Below the pieces are notes generated by a model, which was not told the DNA's origin, did not search any database, and was given only the letters and a program-made list of their open reading frames with translations. This document shows positions 8,547-15,903 of a stretch of DNA of 64,000 nt, piece by piece; positions within the stretch are counted from its first letter, which is position 1; each line of letters begins with the position of its first letter. Where the stretch lies: contig NZ_LQNT01000001.1 in assembly GCF_001619585.1 (NCBI RefSeq), positions 434,001-498,000 on the forward strand, written 5' to 3'. This stretch comes from Bhargavaea cecembensis (GTDB lineage Bacteria > Bacillota > Bacilli > Bacillales_A > Planococcaceae). The position numbers and the translations under genes were made by a program.

Positions 8547-9626
8547 GTGAAGAAGACCTGGATGGTTGCTGCAGTGCTTGCCGTTGCGTTGACTGCAGCC
8601 GGCTGTACGCCTGAGAAAGAGGGGCCGCCGGGACCGGACGGACCGCATGCAGGCCCAGAAGAGCCTGAGGAAGCTCCCCGGATCAGTCCTGAAACGGGAG
8701 AGAATCTGCAAGTCATGGGCTTTGACGCGGAAGGCAGGATCCTTGCGGCCTCTTCCGGAACACCTGAAGGTTCCGTCCTGTATGCCGTCGATTCGGGAAA
8801 AGGCACTGCCGAAGAGGTTGTCCGGACGGAGCTCATGATTACAGAAGCAGAAAGCCACCCGTCCGGCCGGCTGCTGCTCAGACTCGAAGCCGGTGAAGGG
8901 GAAGCCCACCTGAGGCTAATCGGTGCCGGGACAGCCGAAGAAGACTTGATTGTGGAATCCCATGATATCGCATGGTCCTGGAATCCTGATGACTGGACGG
9001 AGCTCTACATAACGGCATTTGACGAAAACTGGGAATACGATGTGTTTCTGGCCGATGCCTCATCCGGATCGCTTGAGGAGGTAGAGGATGCCGGTCCTTT
9101 CCCGGTGTGGACAGAGGCCGGCGGCGTGGTTGAAATTCTTGATGACGGCAACCTTGGTGACGGAGGAACTCTTGTGGATGGCAGCGGGAAAGCGATATCC
9201 GAGAACGTGCTTGAATTCTCGACGGACGGCATGATGTTTGCCATCGCCAAGGCCTCAGGCGACGGCAGCATCGACTATATGATCGGCAGCGGCAACGGCG
9301 ATTGGATGCCGGTATTGACCCTTCCTGCAGGTGAACAGTGGCTCGGACTGCTTCCGGCCAAAATTCTGCCGGCAGGACCTGGCCAGTTTGCTACGCTGCT
9401 GCCGGCAGAGACGGATGCCGTGGCAGGAGTATCGAAATGGCAGCCGGCAGTGATTTCAAAACGGGGCATCCTGAAGTCATCGGCCATGGTCGATTCTCCA
9501 GTCATGACCTGCTCTCCAGAGGCTTCTGTCTGCCTGTCGGGTGCAATGGGCGAGATGCTATTCGACCTTGCCGACGGCACGGTTGTCAATTGGATGGAAC
9601 AATTAAAAGGCGATTCCGGAAAATGA
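8547..9626 (+). CDS. Putative lipoprotein (YqgU-like)
   Basis: 359 residues, GTG start after a G-rich Shine-Dalgarno sequence. The first 20 residues are a lipoprotein signal peptide: K2-K3, a hydrophobic stretch and the lipobox TAAGC, with C20 the expected lipidated cysteine. A Pro/Glu/Gly-rich linker (about residues 22-45) follows. The remainder, acidic and beta-rich with several W/D-containing segments (SWNPDDWTELYI), could be a propeller-like fold, which is only an impression. The position after an LtaS paralogue matches the Bacillus lipoprotein YqgU, reported to act in cell-envelope/competence contexts. No enzymatic motif was seen. Confidence 0.7.
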   Translation: MKKTWMVAAVLAVALTAAGCTPEKEGPPGPDGPHAGPEEPEEAPRISPETGENLQVMGFDAEGRILAASSGTPEGSVLYAVDSGKGTAEEVVRTELMITEAESHPSGRLLLRLEAGEGEAHLRLIGAGTAEEDLIVESHDIAWSWNPDDWTELYITAFDENWEYDVFLADASSGSLEEVEDAGPFPVWTEAGGVVEILDDGNLGDGGTLVDGSGKAISENVLEFSTDGMMFAIAKASGDGSIDYMIGSGNGDWMPVLTLPAGEQWLGLLPAKILPAGPGQFATLLPAETDAVAGVSKWQPAVISKRGILKSSAMVDSPVMTCSPEASVCLSGAMGEMLFDLADGTVVNWMEQLKGDSGK

Positions 9627-9641
9627 CCGGAATCGCCTTTT
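9605..9641 (+). terminator. Rho-independent terminator after the lipoprotein gene
   Basis: AAAGGCGATTCCGG and CCGGAATCGCCTTT pair perfectly. The stem begins inside the last codons of the lipoprotein gene and ends in a short T run. Confidence 0.8.
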
Positions 9642-9667
9642 GTACGTCATGAAAAAAGCATAAGCGA

Positions 9668-9693
9668 AAGGGCCGGCATGATTGCCGGCCCCT
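9668..9693 (-). terminator. Terminator of the DUF2759 gene (minus strand)
   Basis: Read on the minus strand, AGGGGCCGGCAATC / GATTGCCGGCCCCT-type pairing gives GGGGCCGGC...GCCGGCCCT followed by TTCGCTT. It lies just past the stop codon at 9702. Confidence 0.6.
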
Positions 9694-9701
9694 TGTGGGA
9701 A

Positions 9702-9881
9702 TCAGTGTAGTGTTGGCGGGTAGCCCTGGAAAACGATCGTCAGGACGACAAAGGCCCCGATTACGACGAATGCAGCCAGATTGAAAATGATGCTCAGGAT
9801 ATTTCGTTCCTTGAAAGCCTGGACTGTTCCGATTGCCGCAAAAATCGCAATCAATCCAAAAATAACCATCAATAAGTTCAT
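9702..9881 (-). CDS. DUF2759 family small membrane protein (YqgW-like)
   Basis: 59 residues beginning MNLLMVIFGLIAIFAAIG. There are two membrane segments separated by a short basic loop (FKERN), and the tail contains the FQGYPP motif shared by DUF2759 proteins. The start was chosen seven codons inside the longest reading frame because AAGGAG stands 8 nt before this ATG. It is convergent with the lipoprotein gene and sits between yqgU- and yqgX-type genes, as yqgW does in Bacillus. Function of the family is unknown. Confidence 0.75.
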   Translation of the reverse strand: MNLLMVIFGLIAIFAAIGTVQAFKERNILSIIFNLAAFVVIGAFVVLTIVFQGYPPTLH

Positions 9882-10017
9882 CGGTGACACTCCTTCTGAC
9901 AATGAGTCCGATAATGATACAGATCACGTATAAACTCCTCTTCTATTGTAAAGAAAGCACTCACATTTGTCGAGCGTTATTCGTGTCTAATATTTGAACA
10001 CCGCGTGTCAGGCCTCA

Positions 10018-10026
10018 TGCTATAAT
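10018..10026 (+). promoter_or_regulatory. Extended -10 promoter element for the MBL-fold hydrolase gene
   Basis: TGCTATAAT is a perfect TGn extended -10. No convincing -35 at 17 nt is present. The start codon follows about 22 nt later. Confidence 0.5.
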
Positions 10027-10047
10027 GGGCACGGGGTGATTCGACAA

Positions 10048-10686
10048 ATGATTAAATTCCACAGTTATCCGCTCGGCCCGCTTCAGACGAACTGCTATAT
10101 TGCGGAGGCGGACACCGGCGAGTGCCTGATCTTTGATCCCGGAGAGGAAGCCGGGAAATTGATCGATGAAATTGAGAAGCTGCAATTGCGTCCTGTCGCC
10201 ATTTATCTGACCCATGCCCACTTCGACCATATCGGGGCGGTGGAGGCCATCCGGTCCCGCTACGGCATTCCGGTCCATCTTCATCCGAACGAACAGGAGT
10301 GGCTCACAGACCCGCTGCTGAACGGTTCCGGACGATATGCGGATCTTCCTGATATCCGGACAGCGGCACCGGACTCGCTGATTGAAGAGGATGGCGAACG
10401 GACAGAAGGCCCCTTCACGTTCAGAACATTGCATGTCCCCGGCCATTCTCCCGGCAGTGTCGCTTTCTATTTTGAAAGGGAAGGGACGCTGGTCGGAGGG
10501 GATGCACTGTTCCGCATGAGCATCGGCAGGACAGACCTGCGGGGCGGCGACCATGGAACGCTGCTGAACTCGATCCGGGAAAAGCTGTTTACGCTGCCCG
10601 ATGACACCACCGTGCTGCCGGGCCATATGGGGCCGACCACGATTGGTGACGAAAAGCAGATGAACCCGTTTCTGAGCGGTATGTAA
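10048..10686 (+). CDS. MBL-fold metallo-hydrolase (YqgX / glyoxalase II-like)
   Basis: 212 residues, the usual length for the YqgX family. The zinc-ligand motif T-H-A-H-F-D-H lies near residue 55, with further ligands in HVPGHSPGS (near 131) and GGDALF (near 151), and LPGHMGPTT near the C-terminus. Members hydrolyse thioesters such as S-lactoylglutathione-type compounds; the actual substrate here is unknown. The ATG at 10048 is preferred over an upstream start at 9994 because the extended -10 element lies between them, and the family begins MIxFxxYPLGPLQTNCYI. Confidence 0.88.
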   Translation: MIKFHSYPLGPLQTNCYIAEADTGECLIFDPGEEAGKLIDEIEKLQLRPVAIYLTHAHFDHIGAVEAIRSRYGIPVHLHPNEQEWLTDPLLNGSGRYADLPDIRTAAPDSLIEEDGERTEGPFTFRTLHVPGHSPGSVAFYFEREGTLVGGDALFRMSIGRTDLRGGDHGTLLNSIREKLFTLPDDTTVLPGHMGPTTIGDEKQMNPFLSGM

Positions 10687-10715
10687 CAGCTTAAATAGGA
10701 AAAACTTGCAGACAT

Positions 10716-10745
10716 AAAAAAACAGCCATATCGGCTGTTTTTTTA
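10716..10745. terminator. Bidirectional terminator between yqgX- and yqgY-type genes
   Basis: A-rich tract, AACAGCC / GGCTGTT stem with a 4-nt loop and T tract. It can serve both converging genes. Confidence 0.85.
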
Positions 10746-10759
10746 TGTACTGTTTTTAA

Positions 10760-11002
10760 TTAATGCCCTGCTCCTGGTGTGTAGATGAAGTTCGTATAGT
10801 AGCTGAACCCGACCATGAAGACCATCAAGTAAGCGCCGAAAAGATATAAGTACATGCGTTCAGTTAACTTCAGGTAACCGAAAAGAATGAAAAATCCGGT
10901 GCTCGCCAGCATGAGCAATGATGGGGTCATCATGTCTCCGACATAGAACATAACCGCGAAAATTCCTGTCCAGAAGCCGCAAAGCTTGAACATATTATCC
11001 AC
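10760..11002 (-). CDS. DUF2626 family small membrane protein (YqgY-like)
   Basis: 80 residues with three membrane segments and the family patterns LCGFWTGIFAVMFYVGDMM and LTERMYLYLFGAYL. The GTG start at 11002 is supported by a strong AAGGAGG 8 nt upstream; the longest reading frame extends 42 nt further but without a binding site. It is divergent from the comG operon and corresponds to yqgY in Bacillus subtilis. No function is known. Confidence 0.82.
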   Translation of the reverse strand: MDNMFKLCGFWTGIFAVMFYVGDMMTPSLLMLASTGFFILFGYLKLTERMYLYLFGAYLMVFMVGFSYYTNFIYTPGAGH

Positions 11003-11044
11003 GCGTGTTCCCTCCTTTACAACGGTGCCATAATCATCTCCCAT

Positions 11045-11301
11045 TCATTATATAGTGTTTGTCCGCAGGGTGCAAACTGATTCCGTAATAGAGATTGTGA
11101 CAAAAAGTTGTCCGGGTTAATCCCTCAAGATGAGATTTTGAGGCGGAGCGGCATGCATTTTTCAAAAACGGCATCGGAAAATGGCTCATTTTGCGATGTC
11201 TGCGGGTTGACTGTCAACCGGGTTCCCTCCGTTCTATACTCAGGATGACAGGAAAGAGCGGTCCTTTCTTGTCAATCAACTTGGCAGAGAGGCGGCAGAC
11301 G
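11045..11301 (+). promoter_or_regulatory. Intergenic region upstream of comGA (promoter region, elements unresolved)
   Basis: A 257-nt gene-free stretch before the competence pilus operon. TTGACT (11207-11212) and TATACT (11235-11240) are present but separated by 22 nt, too long for a normal sigma-A promoter. AT-rich half-sites (an AAGA-N5-TTTT and a GAAAA-N7-TTTT) occur upstream and loosely resemble ComK AT-boxes, but the spacing does not match the consensus. Confidence 0.35.
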
Positions 11302-12357
11302 ATGGAAAACCTCATCGAACAGAAAGCCGTGGAACTCCTGGGCCGGGCGCTCGGAGAGGGGGCGACAGACCTTCATCTGAACCCGTCCGGCCGGACATAC
11401 GAAATCCAGCACAGAAAGGGGAGGGGGATTATCACGGCAGCGGAGATTCCGTTGGAACTTGGTGAGCGGATCATCTCCTTTTATAAGTACCTGTCTTCGC
11501 TCGACATCGGCGAACGGAGAAAGCCCCAGAGCGGCGCTTTTTCGCTTAACTTCGGAAAATCACGTTACTCATTCAGGATTTCGACACTGCCGTCTGTGAA
11601 TCTTAAGGAAAGCGCCGCGATCCGGTTCCAGCCGCATGAAGAGGCTCTTCCTGTCGGGAAACTGACTGATGACCCGGAGGCTGCTTCACTGCTGCTTGAA
11701 GCGGCCGGTATGCGGCAGGGAATGATCTTTTTTACCGGGCCGACAGGGAGCGGCAAAACGACCACGATGTATTCTGTGACCCGTCATTGTGCAGAAAAGC
11801 TGGGCAGGCATGTGATCTCCCTCGAGGACCCGGTTGAGCGCAGCCAGCCGCATCTTCTCCAGATCCAGGTGAACGAGCGTGCCGGAATCACCTATTCCGC
11901 GGGATTGAAAGCGATCCTCCGTCATTCGCCGGATGTGATCATGATCGGAGAGATTCGGGATTCGGATACCGCAAAGGTGGCAGTCCAGGCCGCGCTGACC
12001 GGGCACCTTGTCGTGGCAACTGTACATTCCCGGGATACAACAGGCAGTTTGTTCAGGATGACCGAATTCGGCATCCAACTGGAAGAGCTCAGACAGACAG
12101 TGGCCATGATCTGTGCACAGAGGCTTGGGGAAGGGTCGGGAGGCCGAAAGGCGCTTTTCGAAATCCTGCACGGCGAGCTGCTCGCGGATGCATTCCGGTC
12201 CCTCAGGGAGGGAGAACCATTTATCATGCCGGAAAGGCTGACACTCGACCGGAAGGAGGAGATCCGACATGGCGTTGTCCTTTATGCAACGGAAGGCGAG
12301 GCGCAGGATTCAACAGCCGGAACGCTTCCTATACCGGGCCGCAGGACTGATGGATGA
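11302..12357 (+). CDS. comGA: Competence type IV pilus assembly ATPase ComGA
   Basis: 351 residues, near the usual ~355. This is a PilB/GspE-family secretion ATPase that energises assembly of the transformation pseudopilus on the cytoplasmic side of the membrane. The Walker A motif GPTGSGKTTT (near residue 150), the Asp box SLEDPVE, Walker B IMIGEIRD and the His box TGHLVVATVHS are all present. The N-terminal portion contains DIGERRKPQSG, characteristic of ComGA. The start chosen at ATG 11302 has only a weak GAGAGG site; a longer frame runs to 11191. It overlaps comGB by 89 nt, indicating translational coupling. Confidence 0.95.
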   Translation: MENLIEQKAVELLGRALGEGATDLHLNPSGRTYEIQHRKGRGIITAAEIPLELGERIISFYKYLSSLDIGERRKPQSGAFSLNFGKSRYSFRISTLPSVNLKESAAIRFQPHEEALPVGKLTDDPEAASLLLEAAGMRQGMIFFTGPTGSGKTTTMYSVTRHCAEKLGRHVISLEDPVERSQPHLLQIQVNERAGITYSAGLKAILRHSPDVIMIGEIRDSDTAKVAVQAALTGHLVVATVHSRDTTGSLFRMTEFGIQLEELRQTVAMICAQRLGEGSGGRKALFEILHGELLADAFRSLREGEPFIMPERLTLDRKEEIRHGVVLYATEGEAQDSTAGTLPIPGRRTDG

Positions 12358-13306
12358 AGGGTATACCTTCCACGATTCGGTTCGCATGCTCCTTCCCCAC
12401 CATCTCGACGACCCGGGCGGTGCCGAGCAGGTGCTGGAAAGGAATCTCCGTGCGGGCGAGGCGCCGGATGAGATCCTGAAAAATATCGGATTCTCGCCGG
12501 CACTCCTGGTACCTGTCGGAATCGCAGTCAGCCACGGCAATCTGCCTGATGCGATCAGGACGGTGTCGGACCGCATCAGGCGAAGGGGGAGGACGATGGA
12601 GAAGCTGCGGAAGGCTACTTTATACCCCGCTGTTCTTTTCGGTTTCATCTCGCTCCTATTCATCCTCTTCAGAACCTTTTTCATGCCGAACATGGAAAAG
12701 ATGCTGGCCGGAAGAGGCGGCGGGGAGGCGATGGCCTTTTCAGCGTTCTTGCTGAGAATTCCTGATTACCTTGCGGGGGCTGTGGCCGTACTTGCTGTGC
12801 TGTCCATTATTGCCTTTCTCATGTGGTCCGGAAAATCCGCGGAAGTGAAATTGAGGGTCATCCATTCAGTTCCCGTCCTGTCGAGATGGGTCCGCATGGG
12901 CCACACCTCCGTCTTTGCCAGGGAAATGGGATCCCTTCTCGGAGGAGGAATACCGCTGCAGCAGGCGATCGGGATTCTTGCCGGGCAGGACGGGCACTCC
13001 ATGCTTGCCCATATGACGAGGACAGCCGGGAACCGGATCCTTATGGGAGATCCGCTTCATGAAGCGGTCCGTCATGCCGGAGGTTTCATGCCCGATTTTC
13101 CATCCTTCATCCGGCATGGTGAAGAAGGCGGCCACCTTCCGAAAGAGATGCTTGTCTACAGTGAACTTATTGATGAAAAAATCGGCGAGGAATCGGAAAA
13201 GATGATCGCTGTCATCCAGCCCGTTTTGTTCGGAATTCTTGCGATATGCATCATGGGTGCATACCTTGCCCTGATGCTTCCTGTCTACAGTATGGTCGAA
13301 CTATAA
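12269..13306 (+). CDS. comGB: Competence type IV pilus assembly membrane protein ComGB
   Basis: 345 residues. A GspF/PilC-type polytopic protein with two homologous halves, each with long cytoplasmic helices, and membrane segments near residues 115-140, 165-190 and at the C-terminus (ILAICIMGAYLALMLPVYSMVEL). It forms the inner-membrane platform on which ComGA drives pseudopilus assembly. The ATG is preceded by GGAAGGAGGAG inside the comGA coding region. The C-terminal LPVYSMVE tail is typical of ComGB. comGC follows after 13 nt. Confidence 0.93.
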   Translation: MALSFMQRKARRRIQQPERFLYRAAGLMDEGYTFHDSVRMLLPHHLDDPGGAEQVLERNLRAGEAPDEILKNIGFSPALLVPVGIAVSHGNLPDAIRTVSDRIRRRGRTMEKLRKATLYPAVLFGFISLLFILFRTFFMPNMEKMLAGRGGGEAMAFSAFLLRIPDYLAGAVAVLAVLSIIAFLMWSGKSAEVKLRVIHSVPVLSRWVRMGHTSVFAREMGSLLGGGIPLQQAIGILAGQDGHSMLAHMTRTAGNRILMGDPLHEAVRHAGGFMPDFPSFIRHGEEGGHLPKEMLVYSELIDEKIGEESEKMIAVIQPVLFGILAICIMGAYLALMLPVYSMVEL

Positions 13307-13319
13307 AAAGGGGGTACTT

Positions 13320-13637
13320 ATGTTCAAGCGACTCAAAAGCCAATCGGGATTCACGCTGATTGAAATGATGATCGTCCTTCTCGTCATTTCGGTTCTGATC
13401 CTCCTGGCCATCCCGAATGTGACGAAGCGGGCCGCCGAAATTGACGAAACCGGGTGCGAGGCTCTGGAGCAGATGGTCGAAGGCCAGGTCCAGGCATACA
13501 AACTGAAGAACAAAGAAAATCCCGCTACGGCAGCTGCGCTGGTGCCGGACTATCTTGAAAGTGAGAATGATCTTACCTGCTCGGACGGAAGGACGATTGT
13601 TGTAAATAATGGTGCGGTCACCGTCACGAACCCATAA
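13320..13637 (+). CDS. comGC: Major competence pilin ComGC
   Basis: 105 residues. A class III signal sequence with basic leader ending S9-G10, then F11-T-L-I-E15 and a long hydrophobic helix; ComC prepilin peptidase is expected to cleave after G10 and methylate F11. Two cysteines (in ETGCEAL and DLTCSDG) may form the intramolecular disulfide known for ComGC. It is the major subunit of the DNA-uptake pseudopilus. RBS AAGGGGG lies before ATG 13320. It overlaps comGD by 29 nt. Confidence 0.95.
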   Translation: MFKRLKSQSGFTLIEMMIVLLVISVLILLAIPNVTKRAAEIDETGCEALEQMVEGQVQAYKLKNKENPATAAALVPDYLESENDLTCSDGRTIVVNNGAVTVTNP

Positions 13638-14064
13638 TCTGTCATACGGGTTCACATACACCGAGATGCTCCTTGTTCTGGCAGTCGTCATGGCGGTTAC
13701 CGGTCTCGGCTACGCGGTGTCGGCTTCAAAAACACTGCAGAACACCGAACCGATCCCGTTTCAGGAACAATTAAAGCTGGATATCCAGGCCATCCAGACA
13801 CATGCCCTTGCCAATGGGGAATATACGAAAATTGTATTTCTTCCTGATGGTACCTACGTGGCCTCAGGGGCAGGCGGCGCGGTCCTGTTCAGGCGCCGTC
13901 TCCCCGATGGGGTGTCTCTTGCAGGATTCAGCACGCTGAAACAGGTTGAGTTCACCAGTCTGGGATCTGCCAGGGCCTTCGGGACCCTGCATTTCCACAC
14001 ACCGGATGGCGACACGAGGGTCATTGTCCATATTGGAAAAGGGAGGGTCACGATTGTCCGGTGA
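13609..14064 (+). CDS. comGD: Minor competence pseudopilin ComGD
   Basis: 151 residues. The prepilin cleavage site is G14|F15-T-Y-T-E followed by a hydrophobic helix (MLLVLAVVMAVTGLGYAV). ATG 13609 is followed immediately by an in-frame GTG, and either could be used. It is a minor pseudopilin believed to prime or cap the competence pilus. The start lies within comGC and the end overlaps comGE, consistent with a tightly coupled operon. Confidence 0.88.
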   Translation: MVRSPSRTHNLSYGFTYTEMLLVLAVVMAVTGLGYAVSASKTLQNTEPIPFQEQLKLDIQAIQTHALANGEYTKIVFLPDGTYVASGAGGAVLFRRRLPDGVSLAGFSTLKQVEFTSLGSARAFGTLHFHTPDGDTRVIVHIGKGRVTIVR

Positions 14065-14362
14065 GCGGGGATTTTCATTTCCGGAATCCCTTCTGTCGCT
14101 ACTGATTGTCTATGTGATTTTCACATCTCTGCTTCCCCTGATGGACAGGATGGCGATGAACCTGGAAGAGGAGAAACTCGCGGCCCAGGCAGCATCTGTC
14201 GCATCCGATGCGGTGGACGGGCATTACCTGACAGGTGCGATTGAAGGGTCACGGCTAATCGGTAATGTGATGTTCGACTGGCGGATGCAGGGAGGGGGAA
14301 TCTGTGTTTCATACAAGGCAATCTCCGGCTGGCAGTCGCGCTGCTATGAGCCGGATCGGTGA
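14054..14362 (+). CDS. comGE: Minor competence pseudopilin ComGE
   Basis: 102 residues from TTG 14054, chosen because GGGAGGG stands 7-8 nt upstream and the protein then begins with a short leader MSGERG followed by F-S-F-P-E and a hydrophobic helix, the expected prepilin layout. The longest open frame starts 108 nt earlier inside comGD but reads non-pilin sequence. It is a minor pseudopilin of the DNA-uptake apparatus. It overlaps comGD by 11 nt and comGF by 17 nt. Confidence 0.8.
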   Translation: MSGERGFSFPESLLSLLIVYVIFTSLLPLMDRMAMNLEEEKLAAQAASVASDAVDGHYLTGAIEGSRLIGNVMFDWRMQGGGICVSYKAISGWQSRCYEPDR

Positions 14363-14789
14363 GAGGGGATATACATTCATCGAAGCTCTGCTTCACCTTG
14401 CGATCCTTTCTGTGTTTTTCATCCTGTTTGCAGGATTTTTCCGGTATACCACCGGCTTGATCCACCATGTCGGTGATCCGGCTTCCGTGGAATGGGAGCT
14501 GTTCCGCTACGAGCTGGCCGAATATCTGAAAGCCGTGGACGGGGTGCAGATTCTCGAGCACGGGAGCCGGCTCCACATTATCAGCGGAAATAAAGTGACT
14601 GAGATCGGTCACTATCCGGATCAATCACTGATCCGGAAGCGGGTGAACGGCGAGGGGCATGAACCGATGCTGACCGGTGTCCGATCCGTCACATTCACGA
14701 CGGAAGAAAACGAACTGTCCATCCGGGCCGCCTTTATTGATGGAACCGAAAGGGGGACGCTCCATCATCTGCTTTTGGCTGAGAAATGA
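14346..14789 (+). CDS. comGF: Competence pseudopilin-like protein ComGF
   Basis: 147 residues from ATG 14346, giving leader MSRIGERG followed by Y-T-F-I-E and a hydrophobic helix (ALLHLAILSVFFILFAGFF). The remainder resembles ComGF, with the VxxVxFTxEENELSIRAAFIDG segment late in the protein. The upstream ribosome binding site is weak, so translation probably depends on coupling with comGE, whose stop lies 17 nt downstream of this start. Confidence 0.82.
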   Translation: MSRIGERGYTFIEALLHLAILSVFFILFAGFFRYTTGLIHHVGDPASVEWELFRYELAEYLKAVDGVQILEHGSRLHIISGNKVTEIGHYPDQSLIRKRVNGEGHEPMLTGVRSVTFTTEENELSIRAAFIDGTERGTLHHLLLAEK

Positions 14790-14799
14790 AGAAGGCGGG

Positions 14800-15126
14800 A
14801 TGCTGCCCGCTGCGATTCTCCTCCTTTTCCTCGTTTCCGGCTTCGTTCTTTTCGTCACAAATGCCTATCTGGCACAAATGCAGGCTTTTACGTTATTGGA
14901 ATCTTCTCACGCTCGTGATACGATTAGAAAAATCGAGTCGTATTTTAGCGAAGCGGAACCGCTTTTAGGCAGGTGGGAAGATGAAAAAGGTATACCTGAT
15001 CGGCTACATGGGGTCTGGAAAGTCGGCGATCGGGAAGCGGCTGAGCTACGCACTGCGCCTCCCGTACTACGATATGGACAGGGAGATCGAGAAGCAGGCG
15101 GGCATGAAGATTCCGCAGATTTTTGA
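14800..15126 (+). CDS. comGG: ComGG-like protein, 3' part overlapping aroK
   Basis: 108 residues from ATG 14800 (AAGGCGGG just upstream). The first ~55 residues look like ComGG: a short N-terminus, hydrophobic helix MLPAAILLLFLVSGFVLFVTN, then a helical region with ESYFSEAEPLL. From 14981 the reading frame lies inside aroK in another frame for 146 nt, and the encoded tail no longer resembles ComGG. Either the gene has lost its true 3' end by a deletion that joined it to aroK, or a long overlap is tolerated. ComGG lacks a prepilin cleavage site in Bacillus, and none is needed here. Confidence 0.6.
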   Translation: MLPAAILLLFLVSGFVLFVTNAYLAQMQAFTLLESSHARDTIRKIESYFSEAEPLLGRWEDEKGIPDRLHGVWKVGDREAAELRTAPPVLRYGQGDREAGGHEDSADF

Positions 15127-15502
15127 ACAATACGGCGAAGAGCACTTCCGCCAGATGGAAACAGATTTTCTGCGGAATTTCCGGGATGAGTGGTGCATCA
15201 TCTCGACGGGCGGCGGGACGCCGATGCGTCCCGAAAACCAAAAACTTCTCCGGCAGACCGGTCTTGTCCTGTTCCTCAATGCGCCGTTTTTCGAAATCTG
15301 GAGACGCATCCGGACTGACAAGAACCGCCCGATCGTTCAGCGTTCGACACGCGAGGAACTCCAGAAGCTCTACAACGAGCGCAAAAAGGTCTACAAGAAG
15401 ACCGCCCATATCACCGTCAATACGAAGGGGCGCAGCCTCCGCCAAGCCACTGATTATGCCGCCAGGCAGGTCAGACGGCTGAAAGGCAGAGAAAAGCGCT
15501 GA
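14981..15502 (+). CDS. aroK: Shikimate kinase
   Basis: 173 residues. Phosphorylates shikimate to shikimate-3-phosphate with ATP in the aromatic amino acid pathway. The Walker A loop GYMGSGKS is near residue 8, the shikimate-binding DMDREIE near residue 31, and ISTGGGTP near residue 77. The lid-region arginines lie in RTDKNRPIVQ. The ATG has AGGTGGG upstream, which lies inside the comGG reading frame. It is the last gene of the comG transcript, ending at a strong terminator. Confidence 0.92.
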   Translation: MKKVYLIGYMGSGKSAIGKRLSYALRLPYYDMDREIEKQAGMKIPQIFEQYGEEHFRQMETDFLRNFRDEWCIISTGGGTPMRPENQKLLRQTGLVLFLNAPFFEIWRRIRTDKNRPIVQRSTREELQKLYNERKKVYKKTAHITVNTKGRSLRQATDYAARQVRRLKGREKR

Positions 15503-15509
15503 ACAAGTG

Positions 15510-15545
15510 CCGGAATCCGAACTTTATCGGATTCCGGTTTTAGTT
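15510..15545 (+). terminator. Rho-independent terminator after aroK
   Basis: CCGGAATCCGA / TCGGATTCCGG, an 11-bp perfect stem with a 6-nt loop, then TTTTAGTTTC. Confidence 0.88.
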
Positions 15546-15578
15546 TCGTTCGTTTATGGATCCGCTTTTGAAAAGATA

Positions 15579-15607
15579 TTGCCTTTCTCAAAATTCAATG
15601 TTAGGAT
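15579..15607 (+). promoter_or_regulatory. Probable sigma-A promoter of the gcv operon
   Basis: TTGCCT (15579-15584), a 17-nt spacer and TAGGAT (15602-15607), about 70 nt upstream of the glycine aptamers. Confidence 0.5.
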
Positions 15608-15675
15608 ATAGGCAAAGCGGCAGAACCATCGCTTGACCTACAGCTGAATAACCGGCATCTGCCGGGCGGATGATT

Positions 15676-15832
15676 GTACGGGGAGAGAACGCACAAGTGC
15701 GTCGCCGAAGGAGCAAGTAACGGGTGTTATGAATCTCTCAGGCAAAAAGACTCGTACAGGACGCATCTCTGGAGAGCGCCGGATCAGCCGGCCACCAACG
15801 AGGAAAACCGAGCAGGAAAACTTTCAGGTGAC
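15676..15832 (+). ncRNA. Tandem glycine riboswitch (gcvT RNA)
   Basis: Two glycine aptamers in series. The first shows GGGGAGAGAA, GCCGAAGGAGCAA and the ATCTCTCAGGCAAAAAGAC core. The second shows CATCTCTGGAGAG, CCACCAACGAGGAAA and CTTTCAGGTGACAGGACAGAGG. These conserved blocks are those of the gcvT class known from Bacillus. The riboswitch is followed by an intrinsic terminator and then gcvT, so glycine binding is expected to favour read-through and expression of the cleavage system. Boundaries are approximate. Confidence 0.92.
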
Positions 15833-15874
15833 AGGACAGAGGACCCCATTTAACGGGTCTCTCTGTCCTTTTTT
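15833..15874 (+). terminator. Expression-platform terminator of the glycine riboswitch
   Basis: AGGACAGAG pairs with CTCTGTCCT, with an inner GACCC / GGGTC stem, followed by a run of six T. The 5' arm overlaps the end of the second aptamer, so aptamer folding and terminator formation compete. Confidence 0.85.
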
Positions 15875-15903
15875 ACATCTGGATGAAACGGAGGAGAAGT
15901 GCA

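Noticed and set aside
10993-11002. DnaA-box-like TTATCCACG
   Set aside because: A single imperfect site inside the start of the DUF2626 gene; no cluster or AT-rich unwinding region.
11120-11240. ComK box upstream of comGA
   Set aside because: Only AAGA-N5-TTTT and GAAAA-N7-TTTT half-sites occur; they do not match AAAA-N5-TTTT pairs at the known spacings.
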